A DNA stretch of 64,000 nt from Syngnathus acus (GCF_901709675.1 NC_051096.1:558001-622000), one strand, 5' to 3'; positions 43,147 to 64,000 are shown, numbered from the stretch's first letter. Translations and numbers: made by a program. Notes: generated from the letters alone by a model not told the origin.

Positions 43147-44058
43147 TTAAGGCTCCACGGCTATGTTATGTATACCCAGCCGGAATACGTCATTCGTGCA
43201 CACCCAGTTGCAGTTCTGCGGCTTCAGCATGAACACCTGGTGGAAGGCCAAAGGTGGATCGTTGTCCGTCTGAAGGCAAACCAAACAAATGCATCAAGAC
43301 AACTAAACCCCTCCCTCAAATAGATGCCTCCTTTTTGGCCTTTTCGAATTTCTGACATGTAACAGACCAAACCAGCGACTAAATTTTTAATAATTTTGTT
43401 TCTGCATGGCCAAGTTGATACAATGTCCTGTTTTTGAATGGAAATGGAAATTAAAACATCAGCTCATTGGCAAAAGAATTGACAGTTGATTCAATGATTA
43501 TGATAGTTGCCAGTTACAGCGCTACAGTACTGAGCAGATAGAACAACTTTTCTTTTTCCAAGACTAAGCACTATTGTGCACAATGCTGCTTGCTTACCTT
43601 TAACTGTCCAAAGACCATGATGAGGATGCTGTTGTCGACTGTGGGCTGGATATCTTGGTCTGTGACAATGTGCTTAATTTGCTGGAACGGCATGCCCTGT
43701 GTGGTTACAAATGCAAAAGCAGACATTTCCCAATTTTGGTGTGAAGTCCATGCAAAATGAGAACTCTCAACCATCAGGTCCAATACTTACAGTCAGTTTT
43801 CCAGCAATGGCTTCTCTCCCATGGAAGAGGGTTCCTTCCCATGTCAGAGTTGCACCTTCAGCCTAAGAAATGACCACATTAAAGTTCCACAATCAGTTAC
43901 TGACACGCTGCGAGCAACATGGATGGTGCAAACTCACATAAAGGTTGACCAGTTCCATCCTATTGGTGTGATCAAACTGGTTGTAATACCACTGCACAAA
44001 ACCTTCACCAACTCTTTGACAGTCGATATCCCCCCCTTGCATGACTGACACCCCGGAA
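43147..44058 (-). CDS. nutf2: Nuclear transport factor 2 (NTF2-like), complete
   Basis: NTF2 carries Ran-GDP into the nucleus by binding Ran and FG-nucleoporins. Exons: 43,938-44,058 (ATG at 44,042-44,040), 43,791-43,862, 43,598-43,696, 43,147-43,269 (stop TAA). All GT-AG, all in phase 0; 132 residues, against 127 in human. Visible: GFVQWYYNQFD in helix 1, LTWEGTLFHG (Trp41 and Glu42 equivalents), MPFQQIKHIVTDQDIQPT, VFGQLK, then TDNDPPLAFHQVFML (Asp92 and Asp94 equivalents that contact Ran), and WVCTNDVFRLGIHN. An acceptor (tttgcag) 16 bases before the ATG shows that a non-coding exon lies upstream. It is clearly diverged from the standard vertebrate NTF2, so it is likely a paralogue (nutf2l in zebrafish terms). 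Confidence 0.9.
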
Positions 44059-44395
44059 CTGCAAAATGAAGGGGATTAAAAAATATAGACAAAAGTATAC
44101 ACAAGTGCAGAGCAAAACAGTGGGTGATGCTGCATTTGGCTTTTGAGTGGATTTCAACATAGAACCTGCATCACATACTTGAAATAATAGAAAAAACTAG
44201 AAAATGCAATTTCTGGAGAAATTGCGTGTGAAGGCGAAGACCACGAATGGGAATTTAAAATAAATTTGCGGCAACATTTTTTTAAATTTGTAACAAAACG
44301 AAAACTACAGGTTCAAGAGGTTCACTTTGGAGTTCAAAAGTTGAAACGGGTTGAATCAGACAAAAATTATAAAAGTTAGAGTAAATGTTATATCT

Positions 44396-44700
44396 AGGTC
44401 ACTTCTGGTTTCATTTAAGGCACTTCTTGTTGAAATAAGGTCAATTCCGGTTTATTTGGGGCACTTCCGGTTTAATTTAGGTCACTTCCGGTTTAGCAGA
44501 AGTCACTTCCGGTTTATTTGGAGTCACTTCCGGTTTAAAAAGGTCACTTCCGGTTTATTTGTGTCAATTCCGGTTTACGTGAGGTCACTTCCGGTTCGAT
44601 TTGGGGTCACTTCCGGTTTACCTGAGGTCACTTCCGGTCTATTTGGGGTCACTTCCGGTTTGATTTGGGGCACTTCCAGTTCATTCGGGGCACTTCAGGG
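44396..44700. repeat. Minisatellite of ggtCACTTCCGGTTt units, array 1
   Basis: About fourteen units of 20-24 bases, of which about nine carry exact CTTCCGG and the rest one-base variants. CACTTCCGG is the core of ETS-family (GABPA-like) sites. Followed at 44,704 by ccaagatggccgcc, a YY1-type motif. Confidence 0.85.
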
Positions 44701-45947
44701 TCAATCCAAGATGGCCGCCACACTGGAAGTGGGGGTCAAGGGTTGAATTGTGTAAGCATAGTGGAAGTGGGGGTGAATGGGGGTGAATATGGTAAGCATA
44801 AGGTGAACAAAGTGAATAAAGTTGGAATGGGTTGAATCGGTCGAAATATGTAGAAATTAGAGTAGAAAAACGAAATTTTGGAGAATTTGGTTGAATTTCA
44901 AATTTGAAAGTTTGGAATTTTTGGTAAGTGGGAAGTTGTGGAATAGGTCGGCAAAAGATGAACAGTTGAAAGTTGGAATGGGTTGAATCGGTTGAAAAAT
45001 GTAGAAATTAGAGTAGAAAAACGAAATTTTGGAGAATTTGGTTGAATTTCAAATTTGAAATTTTTGGTAGGTGAGAAGTTGTGGAATAGGTAGGCAAAAG
45101 ATGAACAGTTGAAAGTTGGAATGGGTTGAATCGGTTGAAAAATTTAGAAATTAGGAGAAAAATGAAATTTTGTGAAATTTTGTCGAAATTTTAAACGTGA
45201 AAACGTGAAATTTTTTAATTTGGCAATTTTGGGAATGTCGAGAATCTTTCCGAATGTGATTCAAATGTGCTGAACTGATGTGAATTTCAAATTGGAACGA
45301 TGTAAATGTGAAATGTCGAATGTGCCATTAAGAATGAATGGGGAAAAATGTGTCGGAAATTTGCGAATTTTGCGAAAACGGAAGATTTTCGGAACGAGAA
45401 AAATACAAGCGCTCATCTCGTGAATATTTGGAATACGTCAAAAGTGGAATGGAGTGAATCGGATGAATTATGTGGAAGAAGAAGCGGGACAAAAAAGTGA
45501 TGGGAATAAAATGTAATAACTAGAATCTGCAATTTCTGGAGAAATTGCGTGTGAAGGCGAAGACTATGAATAACTTCTTGGGGAATGCTGCCGAATGATG
45601 TTGAAACGTGTTGAATTACTTGAGAAATGTAGAAAATTTGGAGAATTTGTAGTGAATTTCAAAATTGAAAACTTGTCATTTTTGGTAAGTGGGAAGTTGT
45701 GGAATAGGTAGGAAATGATGAAGAGTTGAAAGTTGGAACGGGTTGAATCGGTTGAAAAATGTAGAAGTTAGAGCAAATGTTGAATGCCTCAGAGAATGAA
45801 TGGAAATTTTAAAAAAAATTGCGCCCAAAATTTTGTAAATTGAGAACAAAACGAAAACTACAGGTTCAAGAGGTTCACTTTGGAGTTCAAAAGTTGAAAC
45901 GGGTTGAATCGAACAAAAATTATAAAAGTTAGAGTAAATGTTAAATT

Positions 45948-46140
45948 TAGGTCACTTCTGGTTTGATTTAGGGCACTTCTTGTTGAAATAAGGTCAATTC
46001 CGGTTTATTTGGGGCACTTCCGGTTTAATTTAGGTCACTTCCGGTTTAGCAGAAGTCACTTCCGGTCTATTTGGGGTCACTTCCGGTTTGATTTGGGGCA
46101 CTTCCGGTTCATTCTGGGTTCATTGGGGGCACTTCAGGGT
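45948..46140. repeat. Minisatellite of CACTTCCGG units, array 2
   Basis: About eight units of the same kind, again followed by ccaagatggccgcc (46,146). Shorter than array 1 because several units are missing. Confidence 0.85.
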
Positions 46141-47134
46141 CAATCCAAGATGGCCGCCACACTGGAAGTGGGGGTCAAGGGTTGAATTGTGTAAGCATAG
46201 TGGAAGTGGGGGTGAATGGGGGTGAATATGGTAAGCATAAGGTGAACAAAGTGAATAAAGTTGGAATGGGTAGGATCGGTTGAAAAATGTAGACAGAGTA
46301 GAAAAACGAAATTTTGGAGAATTTGGTTGAATTTCAAATTTGAAAGTTTGGAATTTTTGGTAAGTGGGAAGCTGTGGAATAGGTCGGCAAAAGATGAACA
46401 GTTGAAAGTTGGAATGGGTTGAATCGGTTGAAAAATGTAGAAATTAGAGTAGACAAACGAAATTTTGGAGAATTTGGTTGAATTTCAAATTTGGAATTTT
46501 AGGTAAGTGGGAAGTTGTGGAATAGGTAGGCAAAAGATGAACAGTTGAAAGTTGGAATGGGTTGAATCGGTTGAAAAATGTAGAAATTAGAGTAGAAAAA
46601 CGAAATTTTGGAGAATTTGGTTGAATTTCAAATTTGAAGATTTTGAATTTTTGTTGTGGAATAGGTAGGCAAAAGATGAACAGTTGAAAGTTGGAATGGG
46701 TTGAATCGGTTGAAAAATGTAGAAATTGGAGGTGAAAAACGAAATTTTGTGAAATTTTGTCGAAATTTTAAACGTGAAAACGTGAGATTTTTGAATTTGG
46801 GAATTTTGGGAATGTCGAGAATCTTTCCGAATGTGATTCGAATGTGCTGAATGATGTGAATTTCAAATTGGAACGACGTAAATGTGAAATGTCGAATGTG
46901 CCATTAAGAATGAATGGGGAAACATTTGTCGTAATTTTGCGAATTTTGCGAAAACTGAAAATTTTCGGAACGAGAAAAATGGAAGCGCTCGTGAATATTT
47001 GGAATACGTCAAAAGTGGAATGGAGTGAATCGGATGAATTATGTGGAAGAAGCGGGACAAAAAAGTGAGGAGAATAAAATAGAATAATAATAATAGAGAA
47101 TCGCCTTCACACAATAATAGAGAATGGTGTAGAA

Positions 47135-47464
47135 CAGGGGTGTCAAACTCGTTTTTTTCGCGGGCCGCATTATGATCATAGCTTCTTTCGGAGGGCCATT
47201 ATGACTGTCAACCCAAATAAATGTATGAGCACCTCATATTATATACAGTAAAAGCTACAAAACAAACTGACAAATAACTCGTTTTCAAATCAGACGAGTA
47301 AAAACTGGTCAAATATTTAAAAAAAAAAGATATTATTAAAAGTGAAGACAATTTGCAATTCTCGTAATGACACATGAATTTGATTCACAATTTGTCTTCG
47401 CGGGCCACATAAAATGATGTGGCGGGCCGTAACTGGCCCCCGGGCCTTGAGTTTGACACCTGTG
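47135..47464. mobile_element. hAT MITE, 330 bp (family 3)
   Basis: Ends CAGGGGTGTCAAACTC and GAGTTTGACACCTGTG; 8-bp duplication gtgtagaa at 47,127-47,134 and 47,465-47,472. A second copy, hosting a Tc1 element, is at 49,271-52,454. Confidence 0.9.
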
Positions 47465-47472
47465 GTGTAGAA

Positions 47473-47570
47473 TAACATATGTGTGAAGGCCATCACCTTC
47501 ACACAATAATAGAGAATGGAGTAGAATAACATATGTGTGAAGGCCATCGCCTTCACACAATAAACGAGAC
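47473..47570. repeat. Tandem palindromic units gtgtgaaggc/gccttcacac
   Basis: Two units of about 52 bases, each with gtgtgaaggccat followed by cgccttcacac or caccttcacac. They continue the end motif of the composite repeat to the left. Confidence 0.8.
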
Positions 47571-49270
47571 CATGACGGATTTGACGGTCCATATATGGAA
47601 GAGCTACCACATGTGCAGTGTGTTACACCCCGCCTCTTGCCCTACAACAGCTGGGAAGGAGGCTCAGGCTCCAGCAAAACCGCAACCCTCATGAGGATAA
47701 GCACTAGAACTTCCTGGACAGATGTTATTTCCCCGAAAGACGTTTGTTCCGTTCAAGCGGTTATTTAGCATTGCTAAAAACAAGCCCAAACTCTTAGCAC
47801 CAGATGCTAACTCATGCCTTGATGACTGGCACGAGCTGACACATGACGTTTCCGCATTTAGCCAAAAACTAATCCCAACAATACACCCAATTTGACTGTA
47901 TAATGCAAGTTTCGTTAAAGGGTGTCTCTTTTAAGATGCTAATATCGTACTCACAAGTTTTAAGCCACTTTAGACGATAGCCGGGCCAGGCCTGCATTAA
48001 AGTGAAGCAGGGAGGGCCGAGGCAAATGGCCGACTCCCGTTCAGCCTTCTTCCAGTGACGTCACACACTGGCCAATGGGAATGCGTAAAGAGCACCATGC
48101 GCACTTCATGCGGCTTGCTGATTCGTTCCTCAAAAGAACACGTGACGTTCAAACTGGATGTGTTTGGCTGGATTAGCCGGCCGCTCTACAGGAAACTGTT
48201 TCAAACTGTTTAACAACATAACCCATGATGCATTGCGAACGCATAAAACAGACTTCCGTGGTCCGAAATATCGTGCTTTATGTTAAGTCATTCTTGAATT
48301 CACAGTAAAATAATTAGTTTTGGAGAACGAGGGAAGCTTTTAATTCTGTTTATTGCGGGGAACCGTAAAATGGAAGCCCGCGTATGCAGATGTTGCCATA
48401 GCAACTGTCTTCCACGCCTGCGCAAACCTGATCCCAAGATCTGATCGGGCCATATAGACTTTCTTCCTGGATTTTCTAATACGCGTCAAACGTTTTGAAA
48501 TACGTAGTCACAAGAAAGCGACACAAACAACGACATCACATCGTACAGAACTTTAATAATTTATGTCATAAATATGAGCAAAAAAAAACCCCGAGACTTC
48601 TTATTTTTAGTAATCAGGCATTGTGCTCACTGTGATCAATAATGAGGGTGACGTCACACCCATCAGGTCCATTTCTCTGTCAAAAGGCTCAGGCACTGAT
48701 TCACTATCAAGCCAAACTTAACATAATAATCAATGCGCTTTTTTAACAGACAAATATGCCGACAAACATAAAGCTAGAAATACAATTAGTATTTTTAAAA
48801 GGAGGACATGACGTGATTTCAAAACGTCTGAACGTCAAAGCTGTTTTTTAATGAACTTCGTTCTCACAATGTGCAAAATAAGCTTGCCACTATTGGCGAT
48901 CTCGTGGCGTTTTGTTTGTTGAGCGACTGGGTGTGATAAAGGAAAGGATTCAGTCCAGAAGGTGTTGGCGTGGCGTTGAGGCACGTCTTGCGACAGCTAC
49001 ATCTCGCTATCGTCTGACTGTACTGCAGGTAGCGCTTTGCTCATGACAAGTTGCAATAAAGTTGACTTTTTGTATAATTAAATAAAAGCGTGTTTGTATC
49101 CATCCGTCTCCACTCCATGGTGGCATATGTGTAGATGTAGAGATTAATTCTAAATTATTAAATAAAAAAAAATAAAAAATTTTTTAAATGGCCACGTATA
49201 GAAAGGCTTTTTTTTTCGTAGAAGATAATCAAGTCTTTTTTTTTCTACATGAAAAAATTATCATGTACGT
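47571..49270. other. Gene-free stretch with promoter-like features near 48,050-48,240
   Basis: 47,640-47,700 resembles a SINE or L2-type tail (agctgggaaggaggctcagg). 48,050-48,240 holds promoter-type motifs (see next entry). AATAAA-type signals at 49,054 and 49,079 on the plus strand could mark a transcript end, but no reading frame supports a plus-strand gene. Confidence 0.4.
48050..48240 (-). promoter_or_regulatory. Candidate promoter, perhaps of the NTF2 gene
   Basis: Palindromic CRE TGACGTCA at 48,056-48,063, CCAAT at 48,072-48,076, E-box CACGTG at 48,139-48,144, and cccatgatgcattgcg at 48,222-48,237, similar to ZNF143-type promoter sites. CRE and CCAAT spacing fits a vertebrate housekeeping promoter. 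The NTF2 gene needs an upstream non-coding exon in this direction. The direction and link are inferred. Confidence 0.4.
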
Positions 49271-49706
49271 CAGGGGTGTCAAACTCATTTTTTTCACGGG
49301 CTGCATTGTAGTCATAGCTTCTTTCAGAGGGCCATTATGGCTGTCAACCCAAATAAATGTACGGGCACCTCATATTATATACAGGACTGTCTCAGAAAAT
49401 TAGAATATTGTGATAAAGGTCTATTTTCTGTAATGCAATTAAAAAACCAAAAATGTCATACATTCTGGATTCATTACAAATCAAGTGAAATATTGCAAGC
49501 CTTTAATAATTTTAAAATTGCTGATTATGGCATATGGCTTAAGAAAACTCAAATATCCTATCTCAAAATATTAGAATATCCTGAAAAAGTATACTAGTAG
49601 GGTATTCAACTAATCACTTGAATCGTCTAATTAACTCGAAACACCTGCAACGGTTTCCTGAGCCTTGAAAAACACTCAGCTTGGTTCAGCAAACTAAACC
49701 ACAAGT

Positions 49707-50706
49707 ATGGGGAAGACTGCTGATCTGACTGCTGTCCAGAGGACCATCATTGACACCCTCCATCAGGAAGGTAAGACACAAAAAGACATTTCTCAAAGAG
49801 CAAGCTGTTCACTGAGTGCAGTTTCAAAGCACATCCACAAAAAGTCTGTTGGAAGGGGGAAATGTGGCAGGAAACGCTGCACAACCAAGAGAGATGACTG
49901 CAGCCTTAGCAGCATTGTGAAGAAGAGTCGCTTCCAGAATTTGAAGGAGCTTCAAAAACAGTGGACTGAAGCTGGAGTCCAGGTATCAAAAGCCACTGTT
50001 CACTGACGTGTCTGGGAAATGGCCTACAATAGGCTTATTCCCATGGTCATGCCACTTCTGAACTCAAGACAACAGAAGAAGCGTCTGACTTTGGCTATGG
50101 AAAAGAAGCACTGGACAGTTCCAGAGTGGTCCAAAGTCCTCTTTTCAGACGAAAGCAAGTTTTATATTTAATTTGGAAGTCAAGGCGCCAGAGTCTGGAG
50201 AAAGGCTGGAGAGGAGCAAAATCCAAGTTGCTTGAAATCCAGTGTGAAGTTCCCACAGTCAGCGATGGTTTGGGGAGCCATGTCAGCTGCTGGTGTTGGT
50301 CCACTGTGTTTCATCAAGTCCAGAGTAAATGCAGATTTTAGAGCACTACATGCTTCCGTCTGCTGAAAAGCTCTATGGAGATGATTTTATTTTCCAGCAT
50401 GATCTGGCACCTGCCCACAGTGCCCAAACCACCAGTAAATGGTGTACTGACCATGGCATTACTGTCTTCGATTGGCCTGCCAATTCCCCTGACCTGAACG
50501 CCATAGAGAATTTGTGGGGTATTGTGAAGAAGAAGCTGAAAGACACCAGACCCAACAATGCAAATGAGCTAAAGGCCGCTATTGAAGCATCCTGGGCATC
50601 TATAACACCTCAGCAATGCCACAGGCTGATTGCCTCCATGCCACGCCGCATTGGTTGCAGTTATATGTGCAAAAGGATTCCCAACCAAATACTGAGTGCA
50701 TTAATG
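49707..50706 (+). pseudogene. Tc1 transposase, broken
   Basis: The ATG at 49,707 opens MGKTADLTAVQRTIIDTLHQ, a helix-turn-helix part with SLSAVSKHIHKK and a basic GRKRCTTKRDD stretch. An early stop (TGA at 50,004-50,006) is followed by WSKVLFSDESKF (first catalytic Asp), another in-frame stop, and RVWRKAGEEQ. A frame shift near 50,330 leads to FIFQHDLAPAHSAQTTSKWC (second Asp) and ANSPDLNAIENLWGIVKKKL (last acidic residue). The hAT removes the natural C-terminus. The catalytic positions are present but the gene cannot make a whole protein. Confidence 0.9.
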
Positions 50707-51990
50707 CAGTGGTCCCCAACCTTTTTTGCACCACGGACCGGTTACGTGTCAGAAATATTTTCGCGGACCGGCCTTTATATAAATAAATATATTTATATAT
50801 TTATTATTTAAATATTTATATATATAAATAGGGCGCGGCTCGGTGGGGCACTGGGTAGCACGTCCGCCTCACAGGTAGGAGGGTGCGGGTTCAATTCCAC
50901 CTCCGGCCCTCCCTGTGCGGAGTTTGCATGTTCTCCCCGGGCCCGCGTGGGTTTTCTCCGGGCACTCCGGTTTCCTCCCACATCCCAAAAACATGCTTGG
51001 TAGGCCGATTGAAGACTCCAGATTGTCCCTAGGTGTGAGTGCGAGTGCAAATGGTTGTTTGTCTCTGTGTGCCCTGCGATTGGCTGGCAACCGGTTCAGG
51101 GTGTCCCCCGCCTACTGCCCGATGACAGCTGGGATAGGCTCCAGCACGCCCGCGACCCCCGTGGGGACTAAGCGGTTCGGAAAATGGATGGATGGATATA
51201 TAAATAGGATGAAATAAAATGATACGACTGGCATAAAAACAAATATAAACCACATAAAAATAAAACGTTGAATTAGTGGGAGCACCGAGCTCTTTTCTCA
51301 GAAATGAGCCATTCCCATCTAGGCGTAATCGGAGACAATGACACCCGAAGTGGTTAAGGTTTGTCTTTAAATGCAGGATGCTTGGTCTTTATGTGCCGAA
51401 GTAGGTTTGAAGGCTTCATTGCCTCGTTAGCTAGCCTTTTGCCACATATGCGGAGTGCACTTGGCGCGTCAGAGTCACCTGTGGCGATAAATCCACATTT
51501 TAAGTAGGACTCCAGAAATGTTCTTTTAAATGCAGCTTTCCTTTTCTTAGAAGTCGTAGCCTCTTCTTCTTCAGTGTCCTCATTGGACGTTTTTCCCTTT
51601 CCGAAGAAGCTTTCCAAACTTCTCTGTTTCTTGCTCATTTTTGCTTGCCTCGCGGGCTTGACTGTGGTGACATGTCACGTGACCGAGACGAGCGCCCTGT
51701 GTCAAGAGTCCTTATTTTTCAGATGCACCGACAGATGTAATTGGGAGAGATTCGCCAAATTTTTTATATTTTTCAAAATAAATTCTTACTCACTTTTGCT
51801 AGCTTTGCGGGCTCGACTGGGGAAACATGTCACGTGACCGGGACGAGCGTCTTAACCTGAATGAATTGATCGTCAATGAAAAAGGAAAAAAAAATTATTA
51901 TTATTTTTTTTTCCTGTGCGGCTCCGCGGCCCGGTACCAAGTGACCCACGGACCGGTACCGGTCCGCGGCCCGGTGGTTGGGGACCACTG
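50707..51990 (-). mobile_element. hAT with BED finger (family 2), copy 3, hosting a SINE
   Basis: Ends CAGTGGTCCCCAACC and GGTTGGGGACCACTG; 8-bp duplication cattaatg at 50,699-50,706 and 51,991-51,998. Minus-strand frame 51,638-51,354 encodes MSKKQRSLESFFGKGKTSNE, then a BED-type finger (RICGKRLANEAMKPSNLLRH with KTKH), 94 residues. No catalytic core. Confidence 0.9.
50832..51195 (+). mobile_element. SINE with tRNA-like head and L2-type tail
   Basis: Head near 50,832-50,905 with ggttcaattcc (B box). Tail has gcgattggctggcaaccggt, agctgggataggctccagca and ends aaaatggatggatgg, the 3' end shared with fish L2-type LINEs. 12-bp duplication atatataaatag at 50,820-50,831 and 51,196-51,207. Confidence 0.8.
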
Positions 51991-52553
51991 CATTAATGGA
52001 CATTTTCAAATGTTTGATTTTGTTTTGCTGTTATAAATCTTTTTTTTTTTAACTTGGTCTGAGGAAATATTCTAATATTTTGAGCTAGGATATTTTGAGT
52101 TTTCTTAAGCTGTATGCCATAATCAGCAATATTAAAATAATAAAAGGCTTGCAATATTTCAGTTGATTTGTAATGACTCCAGAATGTATGACACTTTTGT
52201 TTTTTTAGTTGCATTACAGTAAATAAATAACTTTATCACAATATTCTAATTTTCTGAGAGTCCTGTACAGTAAAAGCTACAAAACAAACTGACAAATAAC
52301 TCGTTTTCAAATCAGATGAGTAAAACCTGGTAATATATTTAAAAAAAAAAGATATTAAAAGTGAAGACAATTTGCAATTCTAGTAATGACACACGAATTT
52401 GATGCACAATTTGTCTTCGCGGGCCACATAAAATGATGTGGCGGGCCGTATCTAGTGTACGTAAATCAACTGGGTCAATACAGTTATGAGGGGAGAAACG
52501 GGTTGTGGCTGTGAGAAAGCTGCAAAGGCTTGCCAGTGAATTGTTGGCAAGTT

Positions 52554-52559
52554 TTTATT
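52554..52559 (-). promoter_or_regulatory. Candidate poly(A) signal for jarid2
   Basis: TTTATT on the plus strand (AATAAA on the minus strand), about 1.29 kb past the jarid2 stop. The span 52,560-53,846 would be the 3' UTR; it has a (GA)n run at about 52,842-52,860 and no reading frame. Confidence 0.5.
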
Positions 52560-53846
52560 CAACCTCCGGTAAAAACATACTGCAAAAGACAAAGAAAAAA
52601 ACAAGAACAAATCAACGAGCGTCTGGACCAATAAATTAAGAGGCTCGCTTTTAGTCAGTGAGCACTTTCAGACGTTTGTATCAAAAACCAAACAAGGTTA
52701 AGGCAATAAAAACTTAACCTTTTTTTATTCCATTATTGACGTCAGCATTTTGCCTTAAATAGTCCTAAAAAAGTTTCAGTCTTCTGTGTTGTCGAGATGA
52801 TGACCAACAACAAAACAGTTTTTTTTCAGTGCAACATGTGGAGAGAGAGAGAGAGAGAGACCTTTCTTTCTCTGAGTGAAAGTTTGACACATGAAAATGT
52901 TAATAAAACAACAAAAACTTCTCACCTGGGGTTTTTCCCCATTTTTAAAAATAGTAAAGCTAAAGGAAGAAAAGTAGGCTGAGTTGGCTCGGGAATGGGC
53001 AGAGGGGTCGTCTTGTGTTTAGCGATATAAGCAGCACTTAAACGTTGATTTTTTTGTGGGGTTTTTCCTATTTTTTTTCTTTACACACACATGAGCGACC
53101 CTGTTGTCAGCATACACACAAATGAAGAAAGGGAATTGTAAGGCTTTTTCTTCATCATTTTCATAACTCTTTCCTGGCATCCTTCCTCACCGGGCTCAAG
53201 TATGTATTATGTACAAAAAAAATGCTGGTGAGTAACATTAAAAGAATGGGGAAATTAAAAAACAAAAGAATAGCTAACCTTTCACATTTGACACAAGTGG
53301 GTCTACTTGATAAACCATTGAAAATGAAAAAAAAAAATACACAAATTACAAATGATGAGAAATGAAGTCGAATGAAGGACTGGAAGGAAGAAAAATGGAA
53401 TGATGATTGCACGTCTCCAAACAAGGGAGGGGCGGGGCAAGAGAAAAAAGCTTTCCCGCAATGTTAGCGCTAGTCCATGGCTTACGTTATGTCGGCCATT
53501 TTGAATTTGTCATGATACAGTATGTCGGAAAGCAACAGCACGAAAAAATAAGGCGGATCTCCTTACTTCGAGGCACACGTTTTCCTCACCGAAACCCCAC
53601 AAAACAGAAGGTGAAAAATCAAAGAAAATTTCCAAAAGAATAGTGACAAAAGAGCAAGATTATTGTCCTTCAAGTTTTCGCTACGAGAGCGCCCCCCCTG
53701 GTGTTTCCAAAGCGATACTGCAGGAGCTGCACGGGAATCGGAGGGAACAACTTTGGGTTTCTATTTGGCGGAGCGGGGCGTCAAGCAAACAAAAAGCCAA
53801 AGCGAGCGCCGGGAAGTGTTCGGGGCCGCCCGGGCAAAAGCCGACA

Positions 53847-64000
<10,154 letters not shown>

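Larger units (their letters stand above)
44150..47112. repeat. Large composite repeat with GTGTGAAGGCGA ends and internal tandem arrays
   Basis: Starts with aaataatagaaaaaactaga and gtgtgaaggcgaagac (44,226), and ends with tcgccttcacac (47,101-47,112), an inverted pair. It is built of two related halves, 44,200-45,520 and 45,530-47,095. Each half has a CACTTCCGG array and then a ~145-bp unit (gttggaatgggttgaatcgg ... aaaagatgaacagttgaaa) repeated two to four times. No coding potential. It lies in the probable 5' UTR intron of the NTF2 gene. Confidence 0.7.
49382..52265 (+). mobile_element. Tc1-like transposon, hosting a hAT
   Basis: Inverted ends CAGGACTGTCTCAGAAAATT and AATTTTCTGAGAGTCCTG; TA at 49,380-49,381 and 52,266-52,267. 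Carries a transposase pseudogene and, near its end, the hAT at 50,707-51,990. Confidence 0.9.
49271..52454. mobile_element. hAT MITE (family 3), second copy, hosting a Tc1 element
   Basis: Left end CAGGGGTGTCAAACTC at 49,271; body homologous to 47,135-47,464 on both sides of the Tc1. The right end is lost (it stops after gatgtggcgggccgta). Flanks atgtacgt (49,263-49,270) and gtgtacgt (52,455-52,462) match at 7 of 8 bases. Confidence 0.8.

Noticed and set aside
49000-49090. Possible plus-strand gene 3' end (two AATAAA signals)
   Set aside because: No upstream exon or reading frame supports it; kept only as a note.

Overview
This is a vertebrate nuclear window, almost certainly from a teleost fish. 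The evidence is spliced genes with short GT-AG introns, fish-type CR1/L2-like and RTE-like LINEs, Tc1 elements, many hAT elements with 8-bp target duplications, and a tRNA-derived SINE of fish type. No bacterial signatures (operons, ribosome binding sites, CRISPR) were seen.

Three host genes can be read, all on the minus strand. (1) 12,678-14,228: the last six exons of a ribonucleotide reductase small subunit gene (rrm2-like). Metal ligands, radical tyrosine and C-terminal tail are present, but the 5' exons are not recognisable upstream. (2) 43,147-44,058: a compact four-exon nuclear transport factor 2 (NTF2) gene with a complete 132-residue reading frame, a poly(A) signal and a splice acceptor just before the ATG. 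(3) 53,847 to beyond 64,000: jarid2, the PRC2-associated JmjN/ARID/JmjC/C5HC2 protein, with 17 exons or part-exons in phase. Its extreme N-terminus lies outside the window.

Almost everything else is transposon-derived. 1-2,900: CR1-like LINE on the minus strand, split by a hAT. 3,900-4,580: 251-bp tandem repeat. 5,960-12,400: LINE 3' ends interleaved with two copies of an unclassified repeat. 14,570-18,815: Tc1 element carrying two hAT insertions, abutting a TA-flanked MITE. 18,938-21,925: LINE tail, then the 5' part of an endogenous retrovirus (LTR, tRNA-Phe-type primer site, leader, gag start) invaded by a LINE. 22,073-23,665: hAT and an RTE-like tail. 25,386-34,400: a four-level nest (RTE-like LINE > CR1-like LINE > hAT > SINE). 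34,545-37,226: MITE, THAP-domain fragment and LINE, SINE and hAT pieces. 37,227-41,971: a young Ty3/gypsy-type LTR retrotransposon with LTRs differing at one base. 44,150-47,580: a repeat complex rich in CACTTCCGG motifs, lying in the presumed 5' UTR intron of the NTF2 gene. 49,271-52,454: a second four-level nest (hAT MITE > Tc1 > hAT > SINE).

The host genes are unrelated in pathway: dNTP synthesis, Ran-GDP import and Polycomb regulation. I see no new gene system. The best observations are mechanistic: dated nesting, exact target duplications, a 14-bp duplication that alone explains a split gag-pol frame, an active-site substitution in a LINE reverse transcriptase, and a 5'-truncated but otherwise well-preserved rrm2-like gene.
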